Origin: Burkholderiales bacterium | GTDB taxonomy: Bacteria > Pseudomonadota > Gammaproteobacteria > Burkholderiales > Burkholderiaceae_B | Reading direction: 5' to 3' | DNA: 46,680 nucleotides | NCBI GenBank assembly: GCA_021300475.1 | Contig: JAJTDO010000019.1 | Location: 1 to 46,680, forward strand | Program-made: the position numbers and the translations under genes | The notes under the pieces: model-generated | The model's input: the letters and a program-made list of their open reading frames with translations, nothing else | The model's database searches: none | What the model was told of the DNA's origin: nothing | Shown: one piece after another, positions 17,460 through 28,600 of the stretch | Layout: each line of letters begins with the position of its first letter | Numbering within the stretch: the first letter of the stretch is position 1

Positions 17460-18515
17460 ATGTCCTCTTTGATGTCTTATTCCAAAGCGCTGCAGCAACT
17501 CATCGAAAAACAAGACCTCAGCAGCGATCAGATGTTGCAGGTTTTTCGCCAATTGATGTCCGGTGAGCTTACGCCAGCGCAAATCGCCGGTTTTGCAGTG
17601 GCCTTGCGCTGCAAGGGGGAAACCGTGGACGAGGTGGCGGCCGCAGCGCAAGTGATGCGCGAATTGGTCACACCGGTTGATTTGCCCGATACAGCGCTTA
17701 AAAACCAGTTGGTGGATTTGTGCGGCACCGGCGGCGATGGCGCCAACACTTTCAATATTTCCACCGCAGCCATGTTTGTGGCCGCGGGTGCTGGTGCAGT
17801 GGTGGCAAAACACGGTGGGCGCAGTGTTTCATCTTCCAGCGGCAGCGCAGATGTGCTGGAGGCGCTGGGGGTCAATATCAACCTGCCACCAGCGGCGGTG
17901 GCACGCAGCATTGCCCACGCGGGCATTGGCTTCATGTTTGCGCCCAATCACCACAGCGCCATGAAATACGCAGGCCCTGTACGCAAGGAATTGGGTGTGC
18001 GCACATTGTTTAATATTTTAGGGCCATTGACCAACCCGGCTGGTGCAAAGCGCCAGGTCATGGGTGTGTTTCGCCGCGAATTGGTGGCCTTGCAGGTTCG
18101 CGTGTTGCAAAAGTTGGGCAGCACCCATGTGATGGTGGTTCACGGGCACAATGGCATGGACGAATTGGTGTTGTCTGGCATCACCCATGTGGGTGAATTG
18201 AGAAACGGCGATATTCAAGAATATGAAGTTTCGCCAGAGGCCGTGGGTTTGAAAACACAATCGCATGAAGCGCTTAATGCCGGCAGCGTGGCCCAGTCGC
18301 AAGAAAAAATAATGGCGGCCTTGAACAATGAAGCCGGTGCCGTGCGCGACATCGTGCTCTTTAATGCCGGTGCCGCCATTTATGTGGGCGGTGTTGCAGG
18401 CAGTCTGGCTGAAGGTGTTGAGGCGGCCAGGGCCAGCATTGCCAGTGGTTTGGCGCTCGAAAAACTACATGCCTTTCGCGCGGAAACACAAGAACAAGGT
18501 CGGTCAGTCAATTGA
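17460..18515 (+). CDS. trpD: Anthranilate phosphoribosyltransferase
   Basis: TrpD joins anthranilate and phosphoribosyl pyrophosphate. The 351 residues show the PRPP-binding glycine motif [15 protein letters not shown], the [21 protein letters not shown] segment that lines the active site, the anthranilate-site [20 protein letters not shown], and [14 protein letters not shown]. These are the standard family blocks. A second ATG at 17472 is possible. It lies 8 bases after trpG and 37 before trpC. Confidence 0.96.
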   Translation: MSSLMSYSKALQQLIEKQDLSSDQMLQVFRQLMSGELTPAQIAGFAVALRCKGETVDEVAAAAQVMRELVTPVDLPDTALKNQLVDLCGTGGDGANTFNISTAAMFVAAGAGAVVAKHGGRSVSSSSGSADVLEALGVNINLPPAAVARSIAHAGIGFMFAPNHHSAMKYAGPVRKELGVRTLFNILGPLTNPAGAKRQVMGVFRRELVALQVRVLQKLGSTHVMVVHGHNGMDELVLSGITHVGELRNGDIQEYEVSPEAVGLKTQSHEALNAGSVAQSQEKIMAALNNEAGAVRDIVLFNAGAAIYVGGVAGSLAEGVEAARASIASGLALEKLHAFRAETQEQGRSVN

Positions 18516-18552
18516 AGCAAGTGGTTCAACACTTGGGAACAACAGGAAGCCT

Positions 18553-19347
18553 GTGAGTAATATTCTTGATCAAATCATCGCCACCAAACACGAAGAAATC
18601 CGTTTGGGTAAACAGGCATGCTCGGAAGCCGCTTGGCTACAGCGCGCCAATGAACAACCCGCTACCCGTGGCTTTGCAAAAGCCATGCAGGCCCGTGTGG
18701 CCCAAGGCCGGTCTGCGGTCATTGCGGAAATTAAAAAAGCCAGCCCCAGCAAGGGCGTACTGCGCGACCCGTTTTACCCCGCAGAAATTGCCAAGTCTTA
18801 TGAAAACGCGGGTGCCACGTGTTTGTCAGTGCTCACCGATGTGCAGTACTTTCAGGGGCGTGACGACTATTTGATGCAGGCAAGAAATGCCTGTGCCTTG
18901 CCGGCCATACGCAAGGATTTTATTGTGGACACCTACCAGGTGGCGCAAGCGCGCGCCATTGGTGCAGATGCCATTTTGCTCATTGTGTCTGCGCTGAGTT
19001 TGTCGCAAATGAAGGAATTGGAGTCTGCCGCTGAAATGCTGGGGCTTGATGTGCTGGTTGAAGTGCACGACGCCGCCGAAATGGAGTTGGCTCTGCAACT
19101 CAACACGCCTTTAGTGGGAGTGAACAACCGCAACCTGAAAACTTTCGAAGTGTCGTTGAACACCACGCTGGCCTTGAAGGCGGCGGTGGGTTCTGAACGT
19201 TTGCTTGTGACTGAAAGCGGCATTGCCACACCTGCAGATGTTGCGCTGATGCGCAGCGAGGGCATCAACGCATTTTTGGTGGGTGAGGCTTTTATGCGTG
19301 CGGCCAATCCGGGTGACGCATTGCAAACCCTGTTTGCCAACGCCTGA
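18553..19347 (+). CDS. trpC: Indole-3-glycerol phosphate synthase
   Basis: TrpC closes the indole ring from CdRP. The monofunctional protein (264 residues) is a TIM barrel: [13 protein letters not shown] at the start, [14 protein letters not shown] with the catalytic Lys, [26 protein letters not shown] with the second Lys, [35 protein letters not shown], and [12 protein letters not shown]. The start is a GTG preceded by CAGGA. The frame extends upstream inside trpD, but that part is a shadow. TrpF, TrpB and TrpA are not in the window, so the pathway is split, as in many betaproteobacteria. Confidence 0.96.
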   Translation: MSNILDQIIATKHEEIRLGKQACSEAAWLQRANEQPATRGFAKAMQARVAQGRSAVIAEIKKASPSKGVLRDPFYPAEIAKSYENAGATCLSVLTDVQYFQGRDDYLMQARNACALPAIRKDFIVDTYQVAQARAIGADAILLIVSALSLSQMKELESAAEMLGLDVLVEVHDAAEMELALQLNTPLVGVNNRNLKTFEVSLNTTLALKAAVGSERLLVTESGIATPADVALMRSEGINAFLVGEAFMRAANPGDALQTLFANA

Positions 19348-19348
19348 C

Positions 19349-21643
19349 GTGCCGACCTGCCTGTTCAAGCCCAAAACATTTGTGCCGTCTGCGGCGCAAA
19401 TCAGCATCCAGGCGTCCAAGGAAAGAATACGCGTTATTAAAGGGCGCGCCGGAACCGGCAAAACCACGCTGTTGGCTTTGTGCATGGCAGAGGCTTTGTG
19501 CGAAAAGTCTTATTTCGATCAAGTTGAAATACTGGCCCTGACCTTCACCGCCGAGGCCAGCGAGGTGTTGTATGCCCGTTTGCTGAGCATGGGAGTGCCC
19601 GCTGCCTTGTTGGCCGAAGCGGTGCAAATTTGCAGCTTCAAAGACATTTGCGCCCAAGTCTTGAAAACCCTGACGCACAACCAATTGAACATGGCCAGCG
19701 ATGCCGCCTTTGCCGATGCGTGCAAGGCTTCGCTGGAGCGCGTCTGCGAGCCCGACTACCAAGAAAGATTCAAGCGCAGCGATTACGGCGCGTTTTTCCC
19801 GGGCGCCTATGATCAGGAACTGGAATGCTTTGTTGCGTCCATGCACAAACTGAAAATGGCAATGCTGCTGGAAGAAGACGTAGACCACGATATTCTGGTT
19901 GAAGCCTGCTACCGGCAAAACATCCCTTACCACCATGTGTTCTGGGCCATGGAATATGAACGTCTTCGGTGCACCCACGACACCCTGTTTCCGCGTTTTC
20001 GCACCGACATCGACCTGATTTACGACCTGGCCCGCGCCGTTGCCGGCAATGAAGTGGACATGTCGCTTGAGCTGGCGCATGTTCGGCAGTTGTACTTGGA
20101 TGAAGCGCATGACCAAAGTCTGGCCAGTTTTACCATCGTGGCCGGTCTAATGAAAAACACGCAGTTGCGCTTCACCTGTGTGGGTGATGAGTTTCAGGTT
20201 ATTTACGAAGAAGACAGTGCCAGCAGTGAATTTATGTCCGAGCCACGCATGCGTAGCCACTTTGCCTTGCGCTACGGGGCTGAGCCTATTTTGCCGCTGG
20301 ACCTTGCCCATTCTTACCGTTTTGGTCACACGCTGGCGTTTCGCACCAATAAATTGCACCCCGACATCAAACTCAAGGGTTCGGTGCTAAACGATGGTTT
20401 CGACATGAAAGAAACTGCTGTACAGCGCATTGACTATGAAACCAGCCCCGCTGACCCGCAGGGCTTTCTGAATTGCGCAAAACAGGCTGTCGACCTCATT
20501 GAAAGCCACCCCGCATTAAAAGAGAAAAATAAAAAAATAGCGGTGATTGTGCGTGCTGAATATTTAAGTCTTGGGCTGGAACGGGGCTTGATGGATGCAG
20601 GCATTCCCCATGCATGGGTTGGCGCCGCTTTGCGGGCCAACCGCAAAACAGACATGCCGTGCTTTCCCAGACGTCCAGAAATTTTGCTGTTGCGGGCATT
20701 TTTGTCCTTGTTTCCCGGGCAGTTGGAAAAAATGCAGGCGGACACGCGAACCTTGGCGGTTAAAACCCTCATCGGCTTTTTTGGCTACCGGTTCCCTCCG
20801 GCCATTACCGAACGAGACGACACGCAGGCCCACCTGTGGCGAACTTGCAAGGAAGACCCAAAAGGCTTGTCCATCTTTTTGCTGCAACCCACCGGCTTTG
20901 CCTTTGGTTTGAACAGTCCGACGCAAAATGCGCTCTACCAATCCGTGCTGGCAGAAATCAACCGCATTGCCTTGGCCAGCGAACAAGACAGTGCTGCCGG
21001 TTTTTTAAAGTTTTTAGGTAAAACACTGAATTTGAAAGCCTGGCTGAAGCACCACTTTGTGCGTGACGACAAAATTCGGCGCGCCCAAGGTGCCTTGGCC
21101 CTGTTCCAGCAGGCTTGCGAGGCTGAGGCTTATTCTATTGCTCAAACCAACGACTGGCTGGCCAGGCAGGAGAGCTTTGCCGATGCCAGCCGAACCAAGG
21201 CCCGGGTCATGCTGGGCACGGTGGATATGGTCAAGGGCATGGAGTTTGATGTCGTGCTGGCGCCTTTTTTAAGTCAGGGCGTATTCCCGGAGACTGGGGC
21301 TGACACGCAGATCGAGTTGAACCGGTTTTATGTAATGTGCACCCGTGCTAAAACCCAACTCATTGTATTTGCGCCCAAAAGTGTCGCCAGCAGCTTTGTT
21401 CTCAAAATGTTTGGCGAGCACTCCCGCGACGACGCTCTGCAACTGGCCTCAACTGCTTTTGAGCAAGACCTGCCACAGGCCGCACTGTCAAAAACTTACC
21501 CCGTTTATTTAAGCGTGCCCAAAGGACAGGGCGATCTGGTGAAACCGCACGGGGCGAGGTGGTTGCCCGGCATGATGTCCTGGGCGGCGGTGGAAGGTAG
21601 TAATTTCAGTGCCTTGGCCGAGTTCATGCCAAGGAAGCACTAA
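19349..21643 (+). CDS. UvrD/Rep-like superfamily 1 DNA helicase
   Basis: An ATP-dependent helicase-like protein of 764 residues. Walker A is VIKGRAGTGKTTLL (~33-46), the Q-motif region is PSAAQISIQ, Walker B reads LYLDEAHDQS, motif III GDEFQVIY, motif V GTVDMVKGMEFDVV and motif VI NRFYVMCTRAKTQL. Motif VI has MCTRAK where UvrD has VAxTRA, so the arginine finger is kept. Length and insertions differ from canonical UvrD (~720) and I cannot name a subfamily. The start is probably the GTG one base after the trpC stop. A helicase directly coupled to tryptophan genes is unusual. DNA repair, defence or an accessory role are all possible. Confidence 0.82.
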   Translation: MPTCLFKPKTFVPSAAQISIQASKERIRVIKGRAGTGKTTLLALCMAEALCEKSYFDQVEILALTFTAEASEVLYARLLSMGVPAALLAEAVQICSFKDICAQVLKTLTHNQLNMASDAAFADACKASLERVCEPDYQERFKRSDYGAFFPGAYDQELECFVASMHKLKMAMLLEEDVDHDILVEACYRQNIPYHHVFWAMEYERLRCTHDTLFPRFRTDIDLIYDLARAVAGNEVDMSLELAHVRQLYLDEAHDQSLASFTIVAGLMKNTQLRFTCVGDEFQVIYEEDSASSEFMSEPRMRSHFALRYGAEPILPLDLAHSYRFGHTLAFRTNKLHPDIKLKGSVLNDGFDMKETAVQRIDYETSPADPQGFLNCAKQAVDLIESHPALKEKNKKIAVIVRAEYLSLGLERGLMDAGIPHAWVGAALRANRKTDMPCFPRRPEILLLRAFLSLFPGQLEKMQADTRTLAVKTLIGFFGYRFPPAITERDDTQAHLWRTCKEDPKGLSIFLLQPTGFAFGLNSPTQNALYQSVLAEINRIALASEQDSAAGFLKFLGKTLNLKAWLKHHFVRDDKIRRAQGALALFQQACEAEAYSIAQTNDWLARQESFADASRTKARVMLGTVDMVKGMEFDVVLAPFLSQGVFPETGADTQIELNRFYVMCTRAKTQLIVFAPKSVASSFVLKMFGEHSRDDALQLASTAFEQDLPQAALSKTYPVYLSVPKGQGDLVKPHGARWLPGMMSWAAVEGSNFSALAEFMPRKH

Positions 21644-21664
21644 CGACGGGTAAAGGAACTCAGC

Positions 21665-22324
21665 ATGCTCAGTACGGTGTTCATCAAATCAAGTGAGCTG
21701 GTCCAGTCGCAAACGCGGCAGGCTTTGCGTGTTCAACTGCCTCAAGATCTGCCATGGGTTGTTATGCCGTATGTTGATTCAGCGCAGGCAAAAGCCACCG
21801 CTGCCATTCTGGCGAGTCGCGCTGGTGTCAAAGGGGTCTTGTTGTGCGTCGAGGACGATGAACGCCTGGGGTTCATTCGCGTGGTTAATGAGATCTTTTT
21901 AATCAGCTTGTGTGAGTATTTTACTTACCTCGCTCAAGATGCCTTCCCCGGACGCTACTGGTTGGACCAAGCTGTGAAGGCTTTGAACCACAGCGGCAAG
22001 GGTTTATTGGCCTTCAATGACGGCAAATGGTTCGGAAAACTGGCGGCATTCGGCATGGTGCGCAGGCAATGGGCGGTGAATAACTACGGTGGTGCGCTGT
22101 TCCACAGCGGCTATAAATCGCACTACGCAGACACAGAACTCACCCTGTTGGCAATGGAGAAAATGCAATTGGATTACAATCCTAATGCGATTTTAATGGA
22201 GATTGACTACGAAAAAGATAAAAAGCCTACAACAGTGTCAGATAAAGCCTTATTTGCAACCCGAAAATCTCATGGTTTCGAAGGTAAGGTGTCTCAATTA
22301 AAAGTGTTAAATCTATTCGTCTGA
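21665..22324 (+). CDS. Glycosyltransferase-like protein (GT2-like, unconfirmed)
   Basis: This protein of 219 residues lacks a signal peptide. Features resembling a GT-A glycosyltransferase are LLCVEDDERLGF (an acidic cluster after a beta strand), AQDAFPGRYWLD, FNDGKWFGKLAAFGMVRR, then NYGGALFHSGYKSHYADTEL and NPNAILMEIDYEKD. I remember similar small GT-like proteins but cannot name a characterised one. It follows the helicase by 21 bases and lies just upstream of the giant RTX gene, so it may belong functionally with the glycan genes downstream. A short 5-base hairpin follows the stop; it is too weak to be called a terminator. Confidence 0.5.
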   Translation: MLSTVFIKSSELVQSQTRQALRVQLPQDLPWVVMPYVDSAQAKATAAILASRAGVKGVLLCVEDDERLGFIRVVNEIFLISLCEYFTYLAQDAFPGRYWLDQAVKALNHSGKGLLAFNDGKWFGKLAAFGMVRRQWAVNNYGGALFHSGYKSHYADTELTLLAMEKMQLDYNPNAILMEIDYEKDKKPTTVSDKALFATRKSHGFEGKVSQLKVLNLFV

Positions 22325-22448
22325 GAGTTTCTGTAAGAGTAATGCAAAAGCATTGATTTTCCTCTGTCTTTTCAGTGCCATGCTTATTTCCGGGGCTTTT
22401 ATTTCTTTTTATTAAAAGTTTAAGCAACGTTACATTAGTTAAACGGCA

Positions 22449-22486
22449 TAAGTGCGAAAAAACACTTAAACCTCCCCCTATTTAGG
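22449..22486. promoter_or_regulatory. Inverted repeats upstream of the RTX gene
   Basis: The 299-base gap before the RTX start holds two small dyads: TAAGTG/CACTTA around an 8-base centre (22449-22468) and CCTA-TT-TAGG inside CCCCCTATTTAGG (22475-22486). Either could bind a dimeric regulator, as expected for a costly adhesin gene. The remainder of the gap is AT-rich, and I could not place -35/-10 boxes confidently. Confidence 0.3.
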
Positions 22487-22623
22487 TGATGTAATAACGT
22501 CCCCCGTCTTTATTATGGCCAAAGGTAAATTGTTTCTTCGTGCAAACCGAAAATTTTTGTTAAATAAAATTTGCGCTGCGAGACACAGTTAGTTTGTTGG
22601 AAGTTTTTAAGGATGATGACCAC

Positions 22624-25600
22624 ATGTCAAAGAGTAACCGTTCAAAGTTGAAAAGTGCGCTCAAAACCTTTTTCGCGAAGCGTCAAGGTTTGAGTTTGGA
22701 GTCTCAGGTAGCAATCCTGACTCTGTTGGTGGGTGCAAGTTGGGTTGATGGCGCCCAAGCAGCCGAGGGTGTTGAGCAGGGCGGTTTGCCAGTTGCTCGC
22801 CTTTCGCCAGCTGAGCAGAAAGCGATTGCTGAGATCAAGGCGCTGATCAAGGACGGTTTGACTGCTGAAGAAATTGCACAAATTGTTGAGTCCACACAGC
22901 AACTGCAGGCCGGTCAGGTCGTGGATGTGTTGGAGGCTCTGCTGTCTGACGAAACGCTGGCCGCAGAGAACATCGATGAAATGGTTGAGCAGTTGCGCGC
23001 TCAACTCGAGCAGAGCCGTGGTGAGGTGATTGTACTGTCGCCCTCCGCTGCAAAGACAAAAGTGGCAGAAGAGAAAAAAGCGATTGAGTCTGAGTATGGT
23101 GCCGATGCACCCGCTGCCAGTTCTTCAAAGGTAACGGTTGAAACTCCCAAAGAAGATGACGATGACAAAGGCGCGGTCCTTTTAAATTCTGGTGATTCTT
23201 TGGGTTTGGCGCCAGCCGCTTTTGCCTTCGGTCCTTTGGGTCTTGCTGCAGGTGGTGTCGCAGGTGCAGTTGCTTTGGCGGGTGGCGGTGGTGGTGGTTC
23301 ATCCACACCCCCCCTGATTACCCAAAACGGTGAAGCCATTGACGGTTACATCAGCGGCGCGGATGTATTTGTAAGGGCGGCAGATGGTACATTGACCAAA
23401 GTGGGTGTCACCGATGAATTGGGTCAGTTTGAAGGTCTCGACGGTACACCAGGCCTGAAATTGACTGCAGCGCAAACAGCATTGAAATTGGTGGTTTCGG
23501 GCGGTACTGACGTCAGCACCGGTGAGTTGTTTACTGGTGTCATGGAGGCGCCTGCCGGTTCTTTGGTTGTTACCCCGCTGACCACCATCATTGCGAAAAT
23601 GATGGAAGATGACAGCACCCTGACGGCAGAGCAGGCCAACGATGCGCTGGTTGCCAAGCTGGGTTTGCCTGAGGGAACGGATCTAACAACGCTTGATCCA
23701 ATTCAGGTTGCTGCCGATCCTGACTCAACACCTGAAGAAGCCGCAATGGCGCTTGAGGTCTATCAGCGCGCACTGGCTATTATTTCTCTGGCAGAAAACG
23801 CTGCTGCAGTGGGCGATATCACGTTCTCTGCTGCATTTGACTCCGTTGTTGCGTCCATCAGTACCAATCTGGTCACTGAAATCGAGACCGTGGGTGTTGA
23901 GAACGTTACTTCCGTAACAGACACCGAATTGGTGACCGTTGCTGTGGGCGGCTTGGCCGACCTGAACGCTGACGCTTTCAGTGGTGCCAACCTGACAGCC
24001 TTCATTGATGCCGGTAAAGATGTGGTGGGTCAAATTGACTTGACCGTCTCCGTTGATGATGCCGATTCTGACCGCAACGAAGCGGTGGATGGTATTTTGG
24101 GGACATTCCAGTCCGAGCTTTTGGAGGGCAATGAAATCAACGACCTGATCGTTGGTTTTGGTGGCGACGACACCTTGTTGGGTGGCAGCGGCGATGACAC
24201 CTTGTTGGGTGGCCTTGGTAACGACGTCCTGATTGGTGGTAGGGGCGTAGATACAATTTTCGGTAGCGAGGGTGATGACACCGTCGAAATCGACTTGTTC
24301 TCAGAGAGTGCTGGCTTGTCTGACTCCATTGAGTTGGGTTCCGGCATTGACGTGGTGGAAGTTCTGGGCGTAGGTGCATTTGATCTGGATTTTGTTGAGT
24401 CCGAAGTGGGTGACGACGACGTTAAGGACTCAGAAGGCAATCTGGCTGTTACGCTGAGCGTGCAGGGGCTTAATGAGCTTGCAACCCGTCTGGACGACGA
24501 AGGTCTGCGCTTTGTGGGTGTTGATGGTGGTACCTTCAGTGTCAATGGTGATGGTCAATTCAGCGAAGTGGTGTTGGGTTCTGCCGATGCAGATACACTC
24601 GAAGCCACTGTCGCATCTGGTGACGTGTATATTCAGGGCGGTGAAGGCAATGATTTGGTCACCGGTGGTGCTGGCAACGACGTTTTGTCTGGTGATGCCG
24701 GCGACGATGATGTGATTGCTGGTGCCGGCAACGACAGCGTGCAAGGTGGTGACGGCAACGACAATTTGCAGGGCGATGACGGCGACGATACCCTCATTGG
24801 CGGCGCGGGCGACGACAGCATTCAGGGCGGTCTTGGCAATGACTTGGTCAAACTCGATGTTTCAGTTGCTGGCAGCGATTCAATCGACTTGGGCGATGGC
24901 GAAGATGTCATCAGCATTACAGGTGCAGATCAAGTTCGCATTACCTTAGACCTGTCCGAAGTGGGCAACGGCAGCATTACAAACGCAGACAGCGAATTGC
25001 CGGTAGGCATTCAGGCTGAAGACGAAGATGGCGAATTGACTGGCGACCAGTCAGTGACTGTGGACGAAACCATCCGCCTGGTGGCTGAAGAAGGTACCAA
25101 GTTTGATGTTCGCGACTCTGTCACAGACGAAGCTTACGGTGATAACTTCGACCAAGTGATTTTGGGTGCAGAAGGTAACGATTCAATCTTCGATTTTGGC
25201 ACGCCTGACGTTGAAGTCTCCAATCGATTTATCGCCATGGGCGATGGCGACGACGTCATCTACACATTTACTGCCGGTGACGACTACATCAGTGGCGGTG
25301 ACGGCAACGACACTTTGCTGGCTGCCGGTGGCAACAATACACTGGATGGTGGTGTAGGCAACGACCTTTTATACACCTTCGGTGATGGCGATGACCTGGC
25401 CATTGTTGATCTGGCCGACGAAGGCGACGACCTTATTAACCTGGGTGGTGGCAACAACACGGTGAATGTTGAAGGCGACGGTGAATTCCGTCTCAACCTT
25501 AACCCCGGGTTAGTGGGTAACGATCCAAGCGCAGGCCTTGACAACTTTAATAGTGGTTCTTTTGAGGTCTACCTTGGTTTGGAAGACAAGGACGGTGATC

Positions 25601-28600
25601 TGCTTAACGAGTTCACGGGCGGAGGCGTTAATGTTGGCGCAGCCGAGACTGACTTTCCGATTTCAGACACGCGTGCAAACGACGAAGGCATGCGCTTTGT
25701 AGCCGTTGATGGTGGGCACTTCGACGTGCGCGAGCGCAGCGATTCCAATCCCAATGCAGGCACTGAAATTGGCAACACATTCAAGGTGGTTTCTCTGGGT
25801 ACCATTGGAGACGACACGCTGGACGAATCTGAAACTGTGGGTGATGTATACATTCACGGTGGTGCCGGTAGCGACTCTTTGTTGGGTGGTGCTGGCAACG
25901 ACGTACTGATTGGCGGTAGAGAAGGCGGTTATGCCGACCCTTTGTCTGACAACGATACTTTCGTGGGCGGCTTGGGCGACGACCATATCATCGGTAACGG
26001 CGGTGCAGATCTGGCCCGTGTGGACCTGATGGCCGATGGCAACGACACCATAGAATTGGGTATTGGCGACACCATCAGTGATTTTGGTGTTTCCGACAAT
26101 ACAGTAGACACCATCAGCGTCTCGGGTGGCAGCAACGTCACAGTAACCTTCAATAACACCGAAGTGGGCAACGGTTCGGCTCTCAATGAAGAAGACCAGT
26201 TGGCAGTCAGCCTGCAGGCCGACGGCAGCGAATTTGTGGTGATCACAGACGACGAGGCAATTCGTTTTGAGTCTGAAGGCGATGAAACTTTCACGGTCAA
26301 AGACGATACCGTTGAGCTGGGTAGCGGTTTTGATGTGGTTCTGCTGGGCGGTGCAGGTAACGACTTCATCGATGATAGTTCGGTGTTCTCTGCTGAAGAA
26401 GACGATAATATCGTAAACACTGCCAACACCTTCATCAACGGTGGCCAAGGCAACGACGTTATTTTTTCAGGGGCAGGTTCCGATCTGATTTATGGTGGTT
26501 CCGGTCAGGACTTCATCAGCGCTGGTGCAGGCAATGACGTTATTCTCGGTGGCGACGGTTCCGATAACATCACAGGCGGTGCAGGCAACGACACCATTTT
26601 TGGTGGTGCAGATGCCGACAGCCTGTCTGTAGACCTTTCCGCCGACGGCAGTGATTCCGTGGATCTGGGTTCCGGTTTTGACTTCGTTGAAATCAATGAG
26701 TCTGCTGACACCCGCATCACCTTGGATGTGGCCGGTGTTGGTAACGACAACATCCACAGCAGCGATGACATCCTGGCGGTGTCAATTCAGTCCCAAGACG
26801 ACGCAGGTGAACTTCAGGGCGATATTCTGCAAATTGACGATGAAGGTCTGCGTTTGAGAGCGGAAGACATTCTTTCGGCAAATGGCACCCTTCTGGAAGA
26901 TTCCAAGTTTGATGTGCATGACTTGAACGGTTTGGAAGTCTCTCCAGGCGACCGTTTCGACGAAGTGGTGCTGGGTACCTCCGGCGACGACTACGTCTCC
27001 GATTACGTCAGCGAGTCCATCAACAACTTTTTTTCTCTAAGGGACAACAAGGATTTCGTGCCGTCACAAGCCCCCGATGTGTTTGTCGAGGGTGGCATGG
27101 GCAACGATAATCTGTTGCTGGGCAGCGGTAATGACTATGTCAGCGGTGGTGCAGGCAATGACATATTGTTTGGTTCTTCAGGTGACGACACCCTCATCGC
27201 AGGTTCTGGCAACGACGTAATCGGTGAAGGTGCATTCTCCTCTGGCGGATTTCTTGACGGAATTTTCAATATAGACGAGTCAGGCAACGATGTGCTTCGC
27301 GTCAATCTGGACACCGACGGCGACGACAGGGCTAACCTCGGTTCGGGTTTGGATACTGTTGAACTGCGTTCAAGCGCAAGCCAGGTTCGCGTGACGTTTG
27401 ACGACACAGTGGTAGGCGCTGGAACTGCAAACGATGTTCAGGTTCAAGCCGAAGACATCGATGGCGCTGTCACCGGCAATATTTTGACCACAGACGACGA
27501 AGGCATTCGTTTTGTTGCGGCAGAAGGCACCGTGTTCGACGCGTACGTGGAGGGCACTTCGCTGGGTGACAACTTCTCCGTGGTTTCCTTGGGTTCGGTT
27601 GGTAACGACATACTGGACGAGTCTGAAACCGCTGGCGAAGTTTACATTCATGGTGGCGTTGGTAGCGACTCTTTGGTAGGTGGCGATGGCAACGACGTGT
27701 TGGTGGGTGGTAAAGAAGGTGGTTACTTAATTCCCAATCCCACTCCCGATGAATTTCAGTTTACGGATGACGAATTTATTGAATTGGCTGACAACGACAC
27801 CTTCGTTGGCGGGTTGGGTGACGACCTTATTATCGGTAACAACGGTGCAGATGTGGCCCGTGTTAATTTGTCGACCGATGGTAACGACACTCTTCAACTG
27901 GGCAATGGCGAGACTTCTAATAGTCCTTTTGCAACCAACTCCACTTTTGATACCGTCAGCATCTCTGGTGACAAGAACGTTACATTAACCTTCAATAATG
28001 CTGAAGTTGGCGATGGCGACATTTACAATGCCGGAAGCGAACTGGCAGTCAGCTTGCAGGCCGATGACAGTCTATTTGTGTCGACAGCAGACGACGAAGC
28101 GATTCGTTTTGTCTCTGAAGACAAACAAACCTTCACAGTCAAAGACGGCACAGAAGAACTCGGCAGCGGGTTTGATGTGGTTGCTTTGGGCAGTGCCGGC
28201 AATGACTTCCTGATTGAAAGCGCGTCAAAAAATCACTTCATCAACGGCGGTCAGGGCAACGACTACATTGTCACCGGTTCTGGCGACGATGTGCTTTTTG
28301 GTGGAGCAGACCGCGATGTTGTAATCGCTGGCGGCGGCGCAGACCTTGTTTATGGAGGCGACGGTTCAGACTACATCCAGGGTGATGCAGGCAACGACAC
28401 CATTTATGGCGGCAACGGTTCAGATGAGATCATTGGTGGTACTGGCAACGACACCATTTTCGGTGGCGCTGACGCAGACTCTTTTAGCGTAAACCTCTCC
28501 ACGGATGGCAGCGACAGCGTTGATCTGGGAACAGGCTTTGACTCCGTAAGTATCAGTGGTTCCGCAAACACCCGTATGACATTGGACGTTTCGGCTGTTG

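Noticed and set aside
22341-22354. AATGC/GCATT hairpin after the glycosyltransferase-like gene as a terminator
   Set aside because: Five weak base pairs followed by a poor T-run; too weak to call.
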